Source of the DNA: Lepidurus packardi
Taxonomy: Eukaryota > Arthropoda > Branchiopoda > Notostraca > Triopsidae
NCBI GenBank assembly: GCA_023053545.1
Contig: JAKZAN010000101.1
Span: forward strand, 1 to 64,000
Direction of reading: 5' to 3'
Length of the DNA stretch: 64,000 bases
A program made the translations under genes and the position numbers. Every line of letters starts with the position of its first letter. Within the stretch, counting starts at the first letter, position 1. This document shows, in pieces, positions 37,926 to 51,200 of the stretch. The notes below the pieces were generated by a model. That model did not search any database, was not told where the DNA came from, and saw only the letters and a program-made list of their open reading frames with translations.

Positions 37926-40900
37926 ATTAATTCAGTCCGTAAAGAATTAATTCAGTCCGTAAGGAATTAATTCAGTCCGTAAGGAATTAATTCAGTCCGT
38001 AAGGAATTATTTCAGTCCGTAATTAATTAATTCAGTCCGTAAGGAATTATTTCAGTCCGTAATTAAGTCATTCATTCCTTACGGAATTAATTACGTCCGT
38101 AAGGAATTACTTTAGTCCGTAAGGAATTAATTAAGTCCGTAAGGAATTAATTAAGTCCGTAAGGAATTAATTCAGTCCGTAAGGAATTAATTCAGTCCGT
38201 AGCGAATTAATTAAGTCAATAATGAATTAATTCAGTCCGTAAGGAATTAATTTAGTCCGTAAGGAATTAATTAAGTCCGTAAGGAATTAATTAAGTCCGT
38301 AAGGATTTAATTCAGTCCGTAATGAATTAATTCAGTCCGTAAGGAATTAATTAAATCCGTACGGAATTAATTCAGTCCGTAAGGAATTAATTAAGTCCGT
38401 AAGGAATTAATTAAGTCCGTAAGGATTTAATTCAGTCCGTAAGGTATTAATTCAGTCCGTAAGGAGTTAATTCAGTCCGTAAGGAATTAATTCAGTCCGT
38501 AAGGAATAACTTCAGTACGTAAGGAAATAATTCAGTCCGTAATGGATTAATTAAGTCCGTAATGAATTAATTCAGTCCGTATGAAATTAATTCAGTCCGT
38601 AAGGAATTAATTAAGGAATTAATTCAGTCCGTAAGGAATTAATTCAGTAAGAACGGAATTCAATCAATCCTAAAGAATTAATTCAGTCCATAAGGAAATA
38701 ATTCAGTCCGTAAGGAATTAATTCAGTCCGTAAGGAATTAATTCAGTCCGTAAGGAATTAATTCAGTCCGTAAGGAATTACTTTAGTCCGTAAGGAATTA
38801 ATTAAGTCCGTAAGGAATTAATTAAGTCCGTAAGGAATTAATTCAGTCCGTAAGGAATTAATTCAGTCCGTAACGAATTAATTAAGTCCATAATGAATTA
38901 ATTCAGTCCGTAAGGAATTAATTCAGTCCGTAAGGAATTAATTTAGTCCGTAAGGAATTAATTAAGTCCGTAAGGAATTAATTAAGTCCGTAAGGAATTA
39001 TGTAAGTCCGTAAGGAATTAATTCAGTCCGTAAGGATTTAATTCAGTCCGTAAGGTATTAATTAAGTCCGTAAGGAGTTAATTCAGTCCGTAAGGAATTA
39101 ATTCAGTCCGTTAGGAATAACTTCAGTACGTAAGGAAATAATTCAGTCCGTAATGGATTAATTAAGTCCGTAATGAATTAATTCAGTCCGTATGAAATTA
39201 ATTCAGTCCGTAAGGAATTAATTAAGGAATTAATGCAGTCCGTAAGGAATTAATTCAGTAAGAACGGAATTCAATCAATCCTAAAGAATTAATTCAGTCC
39301 GTAAGGAAATAATTCAGTCCGTAAGGAATTAATTCAGTCCGTAAGGAATTAATTCAGTCCGTAAGGAATTAATTCAGTCCGTAAGGAATTAATTCAGACC
39401 GTAAGGAAATAATTAAGTCCGTAAGGAATTAATTCAGTCCGTAAGGAATTAATTCAGTCCGTAATGAATTAATTCAGTCCGTAAGGAATTAATTTAGTCC
39501 GTGAGAAATTAATTAACTCCGTAAGGAATTAATTAAGTCCGTAAGGAATTAATTAAGTCCGTAAGGAATTAATTCAGTCCGTAAGGAATTAATTCAGTCC
39601 GTAAGGTATTAATTCAATCCGTAAGGAATTAATTAAGTCCGTAAGGAATTAATTCATTCCGTAAGAAATTAATTCAGTCCGTAATGGATTAATTAAGTCC
39701 GTAATGAATTAATTCAGTCCGTATGAAATTAATTCAGTCCGTAAGGAATTAATTAAGGAATTAATTCAGTCCGTAAGGAATTAATTCAGTAAAAACGGAA
39801 TTCAATCAATCCTAAAGAATTAATTCAGTCCGTAAGGAAATAATTCAGTCCGTAAGGAATTAATTCAGTCCGTAAGGAATTAATTCAGTCCGTAACGAAT
39901 TAATTAAGTCCATAATGAATTAATTCAGTCCGTAAGGAATTAATTCAGTCCGTAAGGAATTAATTAAATCCGTACAGAATTAATTCAGACCGTAAGGAAT
40001 TCATTCAGTCCGTAAAGAATTAATTCCGTCCGTAAGGTATTAATTCAGTCCGTAAGGAATTAATTAAGTCCGTAAGCAATTAATTCAGTCCGTAAGGAAT
40101 AACTTCAGTCCGTAATGGATTAATTCAGTCCGTATGAAATTAATTCAGTCCGTAAGGAATTAATTCAGTAAGAACGGAATTCAATCAATCCTAAAGAATT
40201 AATTCAGTCCGTAAGGAAATAATTCAGTCCGTAAGGAATTAATTCAGTCCGTAAGGAATTAATTCAGTCCGTAACGAATTAATTAAGTCCATAATGAATT
40301 AATTCAGTCCGTAAGGAATAACTTCAGTCCGTAAGGAATTAATTAAATCCGTACGGAATTAATTCAGACCGTAAGGAATTAATTCAGTCCGTAAAGAATT
40401 AATTCTGTCCGTAAGGAATTAGTTAGGTATGTAAGGAATTAATTCAGTCCGTAAGGAATCAATTCAGTCCGTAATGAATTAATTCAGTCCGTAAGGAATT
40501 AATTTACTCCGCAAGGAATTAATTAAGTCCGTAAGGAATTAATTAAGTACGTAAGGAATTAATTCAGTCCGTAAGGATTTAATTCAGTCCGTAAGGTATT
40601 AATTCAGTCCGTAAGGAATTAATTCAGTCCGTAAGCAATTAATTCAGTCCGTAAGGAATAACTTCAGTACGTAAGGAAATAATTCAGTCCGTAATGGATT
40701 AATTAAGTCCGTAATGAATTAATTCAGTACGTAAAGAATTAATTCAGTCCGTAAGGAATTAATTCAGTCCGTAAGGAATTAAGTCAGTCCGTAAGGAATT
40801 ATTTCAGTCCGTAATAAATTAATTCAGTCCGTAAGGAATTATTTCAGTCCGTAATTAATTCATTCATTCCTTACGGAATTAATTAAGTCCATAATGAATT

Positions 40901-43289
40901 AATTCAGTCCGTAAGGAATTAATTCAGTCCGTAAGGAATTAATTAAATCCGTACGGAATTAATTCAGACCGTAAGGAATTAATTAAGTCCGTAAGGAATT
41001 AATTAAGTCCGTAAGGAATTAATTAAGTCCGTAAGGAATTAATTCAGTCCGTAAAGTATTAATTCAGTACGTAAGGAATTAATTCATTCCGTAATTGATT
41101 AATTAAGTCCGTAATGAATTAATTCAGTCCGTATGAAATTAATTCAGTCCGTAAGGAATTAATTAAGGAATTAATTCAGTCCGTAAGGAATTAATTCAGT
41201 AAGAACGGAATTCAATCAATCCTAAAGAATTAATTCATTCCGTAAGGAAATAATTCAGTCCGTAAGGAATTAATTCAGTCCGTAACGAATTAATTAAGTC
41301 CATAATGAATTAATTCAGTCCGTAAGGAATTAATTCAGTCCGTAAGGAATTAATTCAGTCCGTAAAGAATTAATTCAGTCCGTAAGGAATTAATTCAGTC
41401 CGTAAGGAATTAATTCAGTCCGTAAGGAATTATTTCAGTCCGTAATTAATTAATTCAGTCCGTAAGGAATTATTTCAGTCCGTAATTAAGTCATTCATTC
41501 CTTACGGAATTAATTAAGTCCATAATGAATTAATTCAGTCCGTAAGGAATTAATTCAGTCCGTAAGGAATTAATTAAATCCGTACGGAATTAATTCAGAC
41601 CGTAAGGAATTAATTAAGTACGTAAGGAATTAATTAAGTCCGTAAGGAATTAATTCAGTCCGTAAAGAATTAATTCCGTCCGTAAGGAATTAATTAGGTC
41701 CGTAAGGAATTAATTCAGTCCGTAAGGAATTAATTCAGTCCGTAATGAATTAATTCAGTCCGTAAGGAATTAATTTAGTCCGTAAGTCTTTAATTCAGTC
41801 CGTAAGGAATTAATTCAGTCCGTAAGGAATTAATTAAGTCCGTAAGGAATTAATTCAGTCCGTAAGGAATAAGTTCAGTACGTAAGGAATTAATTAAGTC
41901 CGTAATGGATTAATTCAGTCCGTATGAAATTAATTCAGTCCGTAAGGAATTAATTCAGTCCGTAAGGAATTAATTCAGTAAGAACGGAATTCAATCAATC
42001 CTAAAGAATTAATTCAGTCCGTAAGGAAATAATTCAGTCCGTAAGGAAATAATTCAGTCCGTAAGGAATTAATTCAGTCCGTAAGGAATTAATTCAGTCC
42101 GTAACGAATTAATTAAGTCCATAATGAATTAATTCAGTCCGTAAGGAATTAATTCAGTCCGTAAGGAATTAATTTAGTCCGTAAGGAATTAATTAAATCC
42201 GTACGGAATTAATTCAGACCGTAAGGAATTAATTAAGTACGTAAGGAATTAATTAAGTCCGTAAAGAATTAATTCCGTCCGTAAGGAATTAATTAGGTCC
42301 GTAAGGAATTAATTCAGTCCGTAAGGAATTAATTCAGTCCGTAAGGAATTATTTCAGTCCGTAAGGAATTAATTTAGTCCGTAAGGAATTAATTAAGTCC
42401 GTAAGGAATTAATTAAGTCCGTAAGGAATTAATTAAGTCCGTAAGGAATTAATTCAGTCCGTAAGGATTTAATTCAGTCCGTAATGTATTAATTCAGTCC
42501 GTAAGGAAGTAATTCAGTCCGTAAGGAATTAATTCAGTCCGTAAGGAATTATTTCAGTCCGTAATTAACTCATTCATACCTTACGGAATTAATTAAGTCC
42601 ATAATGAATTAATTCAGTCCGTAAGGATTTAATTCAGTCCGTAAGGAATTAATTAAATCCGTACGGAATTAATTCAGACCGTAAGGAATTAATTCAGTCC
42701 GTAAAGAATTAATTCCGTCCTTAAGGAATTAGTTAGGTATGTAAGGAATTAATTCAGTCCGTAAGGAATCAATTCAGTCCGTAATGAATTAATTCAGTCC
42801 GTAAGGAATTAATTTACTCCGTAAGGAATTAATTAAGTCCGTAAGGAATTAATTCATTCCGTAATGGATTAATTAAGTCCGTAATGAATTAATTCAATCC
42901 GTATGAAATTAATTCAGTCCGTAAGGAATTAATTAAGGAATTAATTCAGTCCGTAAGGAATTAATTCAGTAAGAACGGAATTCAATCAATCCTAAAGAAT
43001 TAATTCATTCCGTAAGGAAATAATTCAGTCCGTAAGGAATTAATTCAGTCCGTAACGAATTAATTAAGTCCGTAATGAATTAATTCAGTCCGTAAGGAAT
43101 TAATTCAGTCCGTAAGGAATTAATTAAATCCGTACGGAATTAATTCAGACCGTAAGGAATTAATTCAGTCCGTAAAGAATTAATTCCGTCCGTAAGGAAT
43201 TAGTTAGGTATGTAAGGAATTAATTCAGTCCGTAAGGAATCAATTCAGTCCGTAATGAATTAATTCAGTCCGTAAGGAATTAATTTACT

Positions 43290-45420
43290 CCGTAAGGAAT
43301 TAATTAAGTCCGTAAGGAATTACTTAAGTCCGTAAGGAATTAATTCAGTCCGTAAGGATTTAATTCAGTCCGTAAGGTATAAATTCAGTCCGTAAGGAAT
43401 TAATTCATTCCGTAAGGAATTAATTCAGTCCGTAAGGAATTATTTCAGTCCGTAATTAACTCATTCATACCTTACGGAATTAATTAAGTCCATAATGAAT
43501 TAATTCAGTCCGTAAGGATTTAATTCAGTCCGTAAGGAATTAATTAAATCCGTACGGAATTAATTCAGACCGTAAGGAATTAATTAAGTACGTAAGGAAT
43601 TAATTAAGTACGTAAGGAATTAATTAATTCCGCAAGGAATTAATTCCGTCCGTAAGGAATTAATTAGGTCCGTAAGGAATTAATTCAGTCCGTAAGGAAT
43701 TAATTCAGTCCGTAATGAATTTATTCAGTCCGTAAGGAATTAAATTAGTCCGTAAGGATTTAATTCAGTCCGTAAGGTATTAATTCAGTCCGTAAATAAT
43801 TAATTCAGTCCGTAAGGAATAAGTTCAGTACGTAAGGAATTAATTAAATCCGTAATGGATTAATTAAGTCCGTAATGAATTAATTCAGTCCGTATGAAAT
43901 TAATTCAGTCCGTAAGGAATTAATTAAGGAATTAATTTAGTCCGTAAGGAATTAATTCAGTCCGTAAGGAATTAATTCAGTAAGAACGGAATTCAATCAA
44001 TCCTAAAGAATTAATTCAGTCCGTAAGGAAATAATTCAGTCCGTAAGGAATTATTTCAGTCCGTAATTAATTAATTCAGTCCGTAAGGAATTATTTCAGT
44101 CCGTAATTAATTCATTCATTCCTTACGGAATTAATTAAGTCCATAATGAATTAATTCAGTCCGTAATTAATTAATTCAGTCCGTAAGGAATTAATTAAAT
44201 CCGTACGGAATTAATTCAGACCGTAAGGAATTAATTAAGTACGTAAGGAATTAATTTAGTCCGTAAGGAATTAATTAAGTCCGTAAGGAATTAATTAAGT
44301 CCGTAAGGAATTAATTAAGTCCGTAAGGAATTAATTCAGTCCGTAAGGATTTAATTCAGTCCGTAATGAATTAATTCAGTCCGTAAGGAATTAATTTAGT
44401 CCGTAAGTCTTTAATTCAGTCCGTAAGGAATTAATTCAGTCCGTAAGGAATTAATTAAGTCCGTAAGGAATTAATTAAGTCCGTAAGGAATTAATTAAGT
44501 CCGTAAGGAATTAATTCAGTCCGTAAGGATTTAATTCAGTCCGTAAGGTATTAATTCAGTCCGTAAGGAATTAATTCATTCCGAAAGGAATTAATTCAGT
44601 CCGTAAGGAATTATTTCAGTCCGTAATTAACTCATTCATAACTTACGGAATTAATTAAGTCCATAATGAATTAATTCAGTCCGTAAGGATTTAATTCAGT
44701 CCGTAAGGAATTAATTAAATACGTACGGAATTAATTCAGACCGTAAGGAATTAATTAAGTACGTAAGGAATTAATTAAGTACGTAAGGAATTAATTAATT
44801 CCGCAAGGAATTAATTCCGTCCGTAAGGAATTAATTAGGTCCGTAAGGAATTAATTCAGTCCGTAAGGAATTAATTCAGTCCGTAATGAATTTATTCAGT
44901 CCGTAAGGAATTAAATTAGTCCGTAAGGATTTAATTCAGTCCGTAAGGTATTAATTCAGTCCGTAAATAATTAATTCAGTCCGTAAGGAATAAGTTCAGT
45001 ACGTAACTAATTAATTAAGTCCGTAATGGATTAATTAAGTCCGTAATGAATTAATTCAGTCCGTATGAAATTAATTCAGTCCGTAAGGAATTAATTAAGG
45101 AATTAATTTAGTCCGTAAGGAATTAATTCAGTCCGTAAGGAATTAATTCAGTAAGAACGGAATTCAATCAATCCTAAAGAATTAATTCAGTCCGTAAGGA
45201 AATAATTCAGTCCGTAAGGAATTATTTCAGTCCGTAATTAATTAATTCAGTCCGTAAGGAATTATTTCAGTCCGTAATTAATTCATTCATTCCTTACGGA
45301 ATTAATTAAGTCCATAATGAATTAATTCAGTCCGTAAGGAATTAATTCAGTCCGTAAGGAATTAATTAAATCCGTACGGAATTAATTCAGACCATAAGGA
45401 ATTAATTAAGTACGTAAGGA
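43290..45420 (+). repeat. Tandem higher-order duplication, offset 1,171 bp
   Basis: About 43290-44250 is repeated at about 44461-45420. Paired landmarks are TAATTCATTCCG at 43401 and 44572, the variant TTAACTCATTCATACC (ATAACTTACGG in the second copy), AATTAATTCCGCAAGG, and CCGTAAATAATT. A few single-base differences separate the copies, so this is older than, or less homogenised than, the 3,471-bp pair. Confidence 0.75.
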
Positions 45421-45429
45421 ATTAATTAA

Positions 45430-47970
45430 GTCCGTAAGGAATTAATTCAGTCCGTAAAGAATTAATTCCGTCCGTAAGGAATTAATTCAGTCCGTAAGGA
45501 ATTAATTCAGTCCGTAATGAATTAATTCAGTCCGTAAGGAATTAATTTAGTCCGTAAGTCTTTAATTCAGTCCGTAAGGAATTAATTCAGTCCGTAAGGA
45601 ATTAATTAAGTCCGTAAGGAATTAATTCAGTCCGTAAGGAATAAGTTCAGTACGTAAGGAATTAATTAAGTCCGTAATGGATTAATTCAGTCCGTATGAA
45701 ATTAATTCAGTCCGTAAGGAATTAATTCAGTCCGTAAGGAATTAATTCAGTAAGAACGGAATTCAATCAATCCTAAAGAATTAATTCAGTCCGTAAGGAA
45801 ATAATTCAGTCCGTAAGGAAATAATTCAGTCCGTAAGGAATTAATTCAGTCCGTAAGGAATTAATTCAATCCGTAACGAATTAATTAAGTCCATAATGAA
45901 TTAATTCAGTCCGTAAGGAATTGATTCAGTCCGTAAGGAATTAATTTAGTCCGTAAGGAATTAATTAAGTCCGTAAGGAATTAATTAAGTCCGTAAGGAA
46001 TTAATTAAGTCCGTAAGGAATTAATTAAGTCCGTAAGGAATTAATTCAGTCCGTAAGGTATTAATTCAGTTCGTAAGGAGTTAATTCAGTCCGAAAGGAA
46101 TTAATTCAGTCCGTAAGGAATAACTTCAGTACGTAAGGAAATAATTCAGTCCGTAATGGATTAATTAAGTCCGTAATGAATTAATTCAGTCCGTAAGGAA
46201 TTAATAAAATCCGTACGGAATTAATTCAGTCCGTAAGGAATTAATTCAGTCCGTATGAAATTAATTCAGTCCATAAGGAATTAATTAAGGAATTAATTCA
46301 GTCCATAAGGAATTAATTCAGTAAGAACGGAATTCAATCAATCCTAAAGAATTAATTCAGTCCGTAAGGAATTATTTCAGTCCGTAAGGAATTATTTCAG
46401 TCCGTAATTAACTCATTCATTCCTTACGGAATTAATTAAGTCCATAATGAATTAATTCAGTCCGTAATTAATTAATTCAGTCCATAAGGAATTAATTAAA
46501 TCCGTACGGAATTAATTCAGACCGTAAGGAATTAATTAAGTACGTAAGGAATTAATTAAGTCCGTAAAGAATTAATTCCGTCCGTAAGGAATTAATTAGG
46601 TCCGTAAGGAATTAATTCAGTCCGTAAGGAATTAATTCAGTCCGTAAGGAATTAATTCAGTCCGTAAGGAATTATTTCAGTCCGTAAGGAATTAATTTAG
46701 TCCGTAAGGAATTAATTCAGTCCGTAAAGAATTAATTCCGTCCGTAAGGAATTAATTAGGTCCGTAAGGAATTAATTCAGTCCGTAAGGAATTAATTCAG
46801 TCCGTAATGAATTAATTCAGTCCGTAAGGAATTAATTTAGTCCGTAAGTCTTTAATTCAGTCCGTAAGGAATTAATTCAGTCCGTAAGGAATTAATTAAG
46901 TCCGTAAGGAATTAATTCAGTCCGTAAGGAATAAGTTCAGTACGTAAGGAATTAATTAAGTCCGTAATGGATTAATTCAGTCCGTATGAAATTAATTCAG
47001 TCCGTAAGGAATTAATTCAGTAAGAACGGAATTCAATCAATCCTAAAGAATTAATTCAGTCCGTAAGGAAATAATTCAGTCCGTAAGGAAATAATTCAGT
47101 CCGTAAGGAATTAATTCAGTCCGTAAGGAATTAATTCAATCCGTAACGAATTAATTAAGTCCATAATGAATTAATTCAGTCCGTAAGGAATTGATTCAGT
47201 CCGTAAGGAATTAATTTAGTCCGTAAGGAATTAATTAAGTCCGTAAGGAATTAATTAAGTCCGTAAGGAATTAATTAAGTCCGTAAGGAATTAATTAAGT
47301 CCGTAAGGAATTAATTCAGTCCGTAAGGTATTAATTCAGTTCGTAAGGAGTTAATTCAGTCCGAAAGGAATTAATTCAGTCCGTAAGGAATAACTTCAGT
47401 ACGTAAGGAAATAATTCAGTCCGTAATGGATTAATTAAGTCCGTAATGAATTAATTCAGTCCGTAAGGAATTAATAAAATCCGTACGGAATTAATTCAGT
47501 CCGTAAGGAATTAATTCAGTCCGTATGAAATTAATTCAGTCCATAAGGAATTAATTAAGGAATTAATTCAGTCCATAAGGAATTAATTCAGTAAGAACGG
47601 AATTCAATCAATCCTAAAGAATTAATTCAGTCCGTAAGGAAATAATTCAGTCCGTAAGGAATTAATTCAGTCCGTAATTAACTCATTCATTCCTTACGGA
47701 ATTAATTAAGTCCATAATGAATTAATTCAGTCCGTAATTAATTAATTCAGTCCATAAGGAATTAATTAAATCCGTACGGAATTAATTCAGACCGTAAGGA
47801 ATTAATTAAGTACGTAAGGAATTAATTAAGTCCGTAAAGAATTAATTCCGTCCGTAAGGAATTAATTAGGTCCGTAAGGAATTAATTCAGTCCGTAAGGA
47901 ATTAATTCAGTCCGTAAGGAATTATTTCAGTCCGTAAGGAATTAATTCAGTCCGTAAGGAATTATTTCAG
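45430..47970 (+). repeat. Tandem higher-order duplication, period 1,270 bp
   Basis: About 45430-46700 is repeated at about 46701-47970. Paired landmarks are TTAATTCAATCCGTAACG at 45861 and 47131, TTCGTAAGGAGTT at about 46070 and 47340, and AATTAATAAAATCCGTACGG at about 46200 and 47470. The two copies share many private variants and look nearly identical in the middle. Confidence 0.78.
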
Positions 47971-49589
47971 TCCGTAAGGAATTATTTCAGTCCGTAATTA
48001 ACTCATTCATACCTTACGGAATTAATTAAGTCCATAATGAATTAATTCAGTCCGTAAGGATTTAATTCAGTCCGAAAGGAATTAATTAAATCCGTACGGA
48101 ATTAATTCAGACCGTAAGGAATTAATTAAGTACGTAAGGAATTAATTAAGTACGTAAGGAATTAATTAATTCCGAAAGGAATTAATTCCGTCCGTAAGGA
48201 ATTAATTAGGTCCGTAAGGAATTAATTCAGTCCGTAAGGAATTAATTCAGTCCGTAATGCATTAATTCAGTCCGTAAGGAATTAAATTAGTCCGTAAGGA
48301 TTTAGTTCAGTCCGTAAGGTATTAATTCAGTCCGTAAGGAATTAATTCAGTCCGTAAGGAATAAGTTCAGTACGTAAGGAATTAATTAAGTCCGTAATGG
48401 ATTAATTAAGTCCGTAATGAATTAATTCAGTCCGTATGAAATTAATTCAGTCCGTAAGGAATTAATTAAGGAATTAATTCAGTCCGTAAGGAATTAATTC
48501 AGTCCGTAAGGAATTAATTAAATCCGTACGGAATTAATTCAGACCGTAAGGAATTAATTAAGTACGTAAGGAATTAATTAAGTACGTAAGGAATTAATTA
48601 ATTCCGAAAGGAATTAATTCCGTCCGTAAGGAATTAATTCAGTAAGAACGGAATTCAATCAATCCTAAAGAATTAATTCAGTCCGTAAGGAAATAGTTCA
48701 GTCCGTAAGGAATTAATTCAGTCCGTAAGGAATTAATTCATTCCGTAACGAATTAATTCAGTCCGTAAGGAATTAATTCCGTCCGTAAGGAATTATTTCA
48801 GTCCGTAATTAATTCATTCATTCCTTACGGAATTAATTAAGTCCATAATGAATTAATTCACTCCGTAAAGAATTAATTCAGTCCGTAAGGAATTAATTAA
48901 ATCCGTACGGAATTAATTCAGTCCGTAAGGAATTAATTAAGTACGTAAGGAATTAATTCCGTCCGTAAGGAATTAATTAGGTACGTAAGGAATTAATTCA
49001 GTCCGTAAGGAATTAATTCAGTCCGTAATGAATTAATTCAGTCCGTAAGGAATTAATTTAGTCCGTAAGGAATTAATTAAGGACGTAAAGAATTAATTCA
49101 GTCCGTAAGGAATTAATTAAGTCCGTAAGGAATTAATTCAGTCCGTAAGGAATTAATTAAGTCCGTAAGGAATTAATTAAGTCCGTAAGGAATTATTTCA
49201 GTCCGTAAGGAATTAATTCAGTCCGTAAGGAATTAATTCAGTCCGTAAGGAATAAGTTCAGTACGTAAGGAATTAATTCAGTCCGTAATGGATTAATTAA
49301 GTCCGTAATGAATTCATTCAGTCCGTATGAAATTAATTCAGTCCGTAAGGAAATAATTCAGTCCGTAAAGAATTAATTAAATCCTTACGGAATTTATTCA
49401 GACCGTAAGGAATTAATTAAGTACGTAAGGAATTAATTAAGTCCGTAAGGAAATAATTAAGTCCGTAAAGAATTAATTCCGTCCGTAAGGAATTAATTTA
49501 GTCCGTAAGGATTTCATTCAGTCCGTAAGGTATTAATTCAGTCTGTAAGGAATTAATTAAGTACGTAAGGAATAAGTTCAGTACGTAAG

Positions 49590-51200
49590 GAATTAATTAA
49601 GTCCGTAATGGATTAATTAAGTCAGTAATGAATTAATTCAGTCCGTATGAAATTAATTCAGTCCGTAAGGAATTAATTAAGGAATTAATTCAGTCCGTAA
49701 GGAAATAATTCAGTCCGTAAGGAATTAATTCAGTCCGTAAGGAATTAATTCAGTCCGTATGAAATTAATTCAGTCCGTAATTAACTCATTCATTCCTTAC
49801 GGAATTAATTAAGTCCATAATGAATTAATTCAGTCCGTAAGGATTTAATTCAGTCCGTAAGGAATTAATTAATTCCGTACGGAATTAATTCAGACCGTAA
49901 GGATTTAATTCAGTCCGTAAGGAATTAATTAAATCCGTAAAGGATTAATTCCGTCCGTAAGGAATTAATTAGGTCCGTAATGAATTAATTCAGTCCGTAA
50001 GGAATTAATTCAGTCCGTAATGATTTAATTCAGACCGTAAGGAATTAATTTAGTCCGTAAGGATTTAATTCAGTCCGTAAGGTATTAATTCATTCCGTAA
50101 GGAATTAATTAAGTCCGTAAGGAATTAATTAAGGAATTAATTCAGTCCGTAAGGAATTAATTCAGTAAGAACGGAATTCAATCAATCCTAAAGAATTAAT
50201 TCAGTCCGTAAGGAAATAATTCAGTCCGTAAGGAACTAATTCAGTCCGTAAGGAATTAATTAAGTCCATAACGAATTAATTCAGTCCGTAAGGAATTAAT
50301 TCAGTCCGTAAGGAATTATTTCAGTCCGTAATTAATTAATTAATTCCTTACGGAATTAATTAAGTCCATAAGGAATAAATTCAGTCTGTAAGGATTTAAT
50401 TAAGTACGTAATGAATTAATTCAGTCCGTAAGGAATAAATTCAGTCCGAAAGGAATTAATTCAGTACTTAATGGATTAATTAAGTCAGTAATGAATTAAT
50501 TCAGTCCGTATGAAATTAATTCAGTCCGTAAGGAATTAATTAAGGAATTAATTCAGTCCGTAAGGAAATAATTCAGTCCGTAAGGAATTAATTCAGTCCG
50601 TAAGGAATTAATTCAGTCCGTATAAAATTAATTCAGTCCGTAAGGAAATAATTCAGGCCGTAAGGAATTAATTCAGTCCGTAATAAACTCATTCATTCCT
50701 TACGGAATTAATTAAGTCCATAATGAATTAATTCAGTCCGTAAGGATTTAATTCAGTCCGTAAGGAATTAATTAATTCCGTACGGAATTAATTCAGACCG
50801 TAAGGATTTAATTCAGTCCGTAAGGAATAAATTAAATCCGTAAAGGATTAATTCCGTCCGTAAGGAATTAATTAGGTCCGTAATGAATTAATTCAGTCCG
50901 TAAGGAATTAATTCAGTCCGTAATGATTTAATTCAGACCGTAAGGAACTAATTTAGTCCGTAAGGATTTAATTCAGTCCGTAAGGTATTAATTCATTCCG
51001 TAAGGAATTAATTAAGTCCGTAAGGAATTAATTAAGGAATTAATTCAGTCCGTAAGGAATTAATTCAGTAAGAACGGAATTCAATCAATCCTAAAGAATT
51101 AATTCAGTCCGTAAGGAAATAATTCAGTCCGTAAGGAACTAATTCAGTCCGTAAGGAATTAATTAAGTCCATAACGAACTAATTCAGTCCATAAGGAATA
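49590..51200 (+). repeat. Tandem higher-order duplication, offset 903 bp
   Basis: About 49590-50300 is repeated at about 50493-51200, offset 903 bp. Landmarks are the palindromic unit AATTCCGTACGG at 49871 and 50774, AATTTAGTCC at about 50048 and 50951, and the marker GTAAGAACGG at 50165 and 51068. A shorter 180-190-bp duplication, ending in AATAACTTCAGTACTTAAGG and GTATGAAATT units, follows at about 51320-51680. Confidence 0.72.
49867..49890. repeat. 24-bp perfect palindrome centred on CCGTACGG
   Basis: AATTAATT, CCGTACGG and AATTAATT are joined into a perfect 24-bp palindrome. The same palindrome is at 50770-50793, in the 903-bp duplicate. Elsewhere the common unit is AATTAAATCCGTACGG followed by AATTAATT, which is the same palindrome with one mismatch. 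The GTACGG variant therefore makes dispersed dyad-symmetric sites through the array. Confidence 0.85.
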
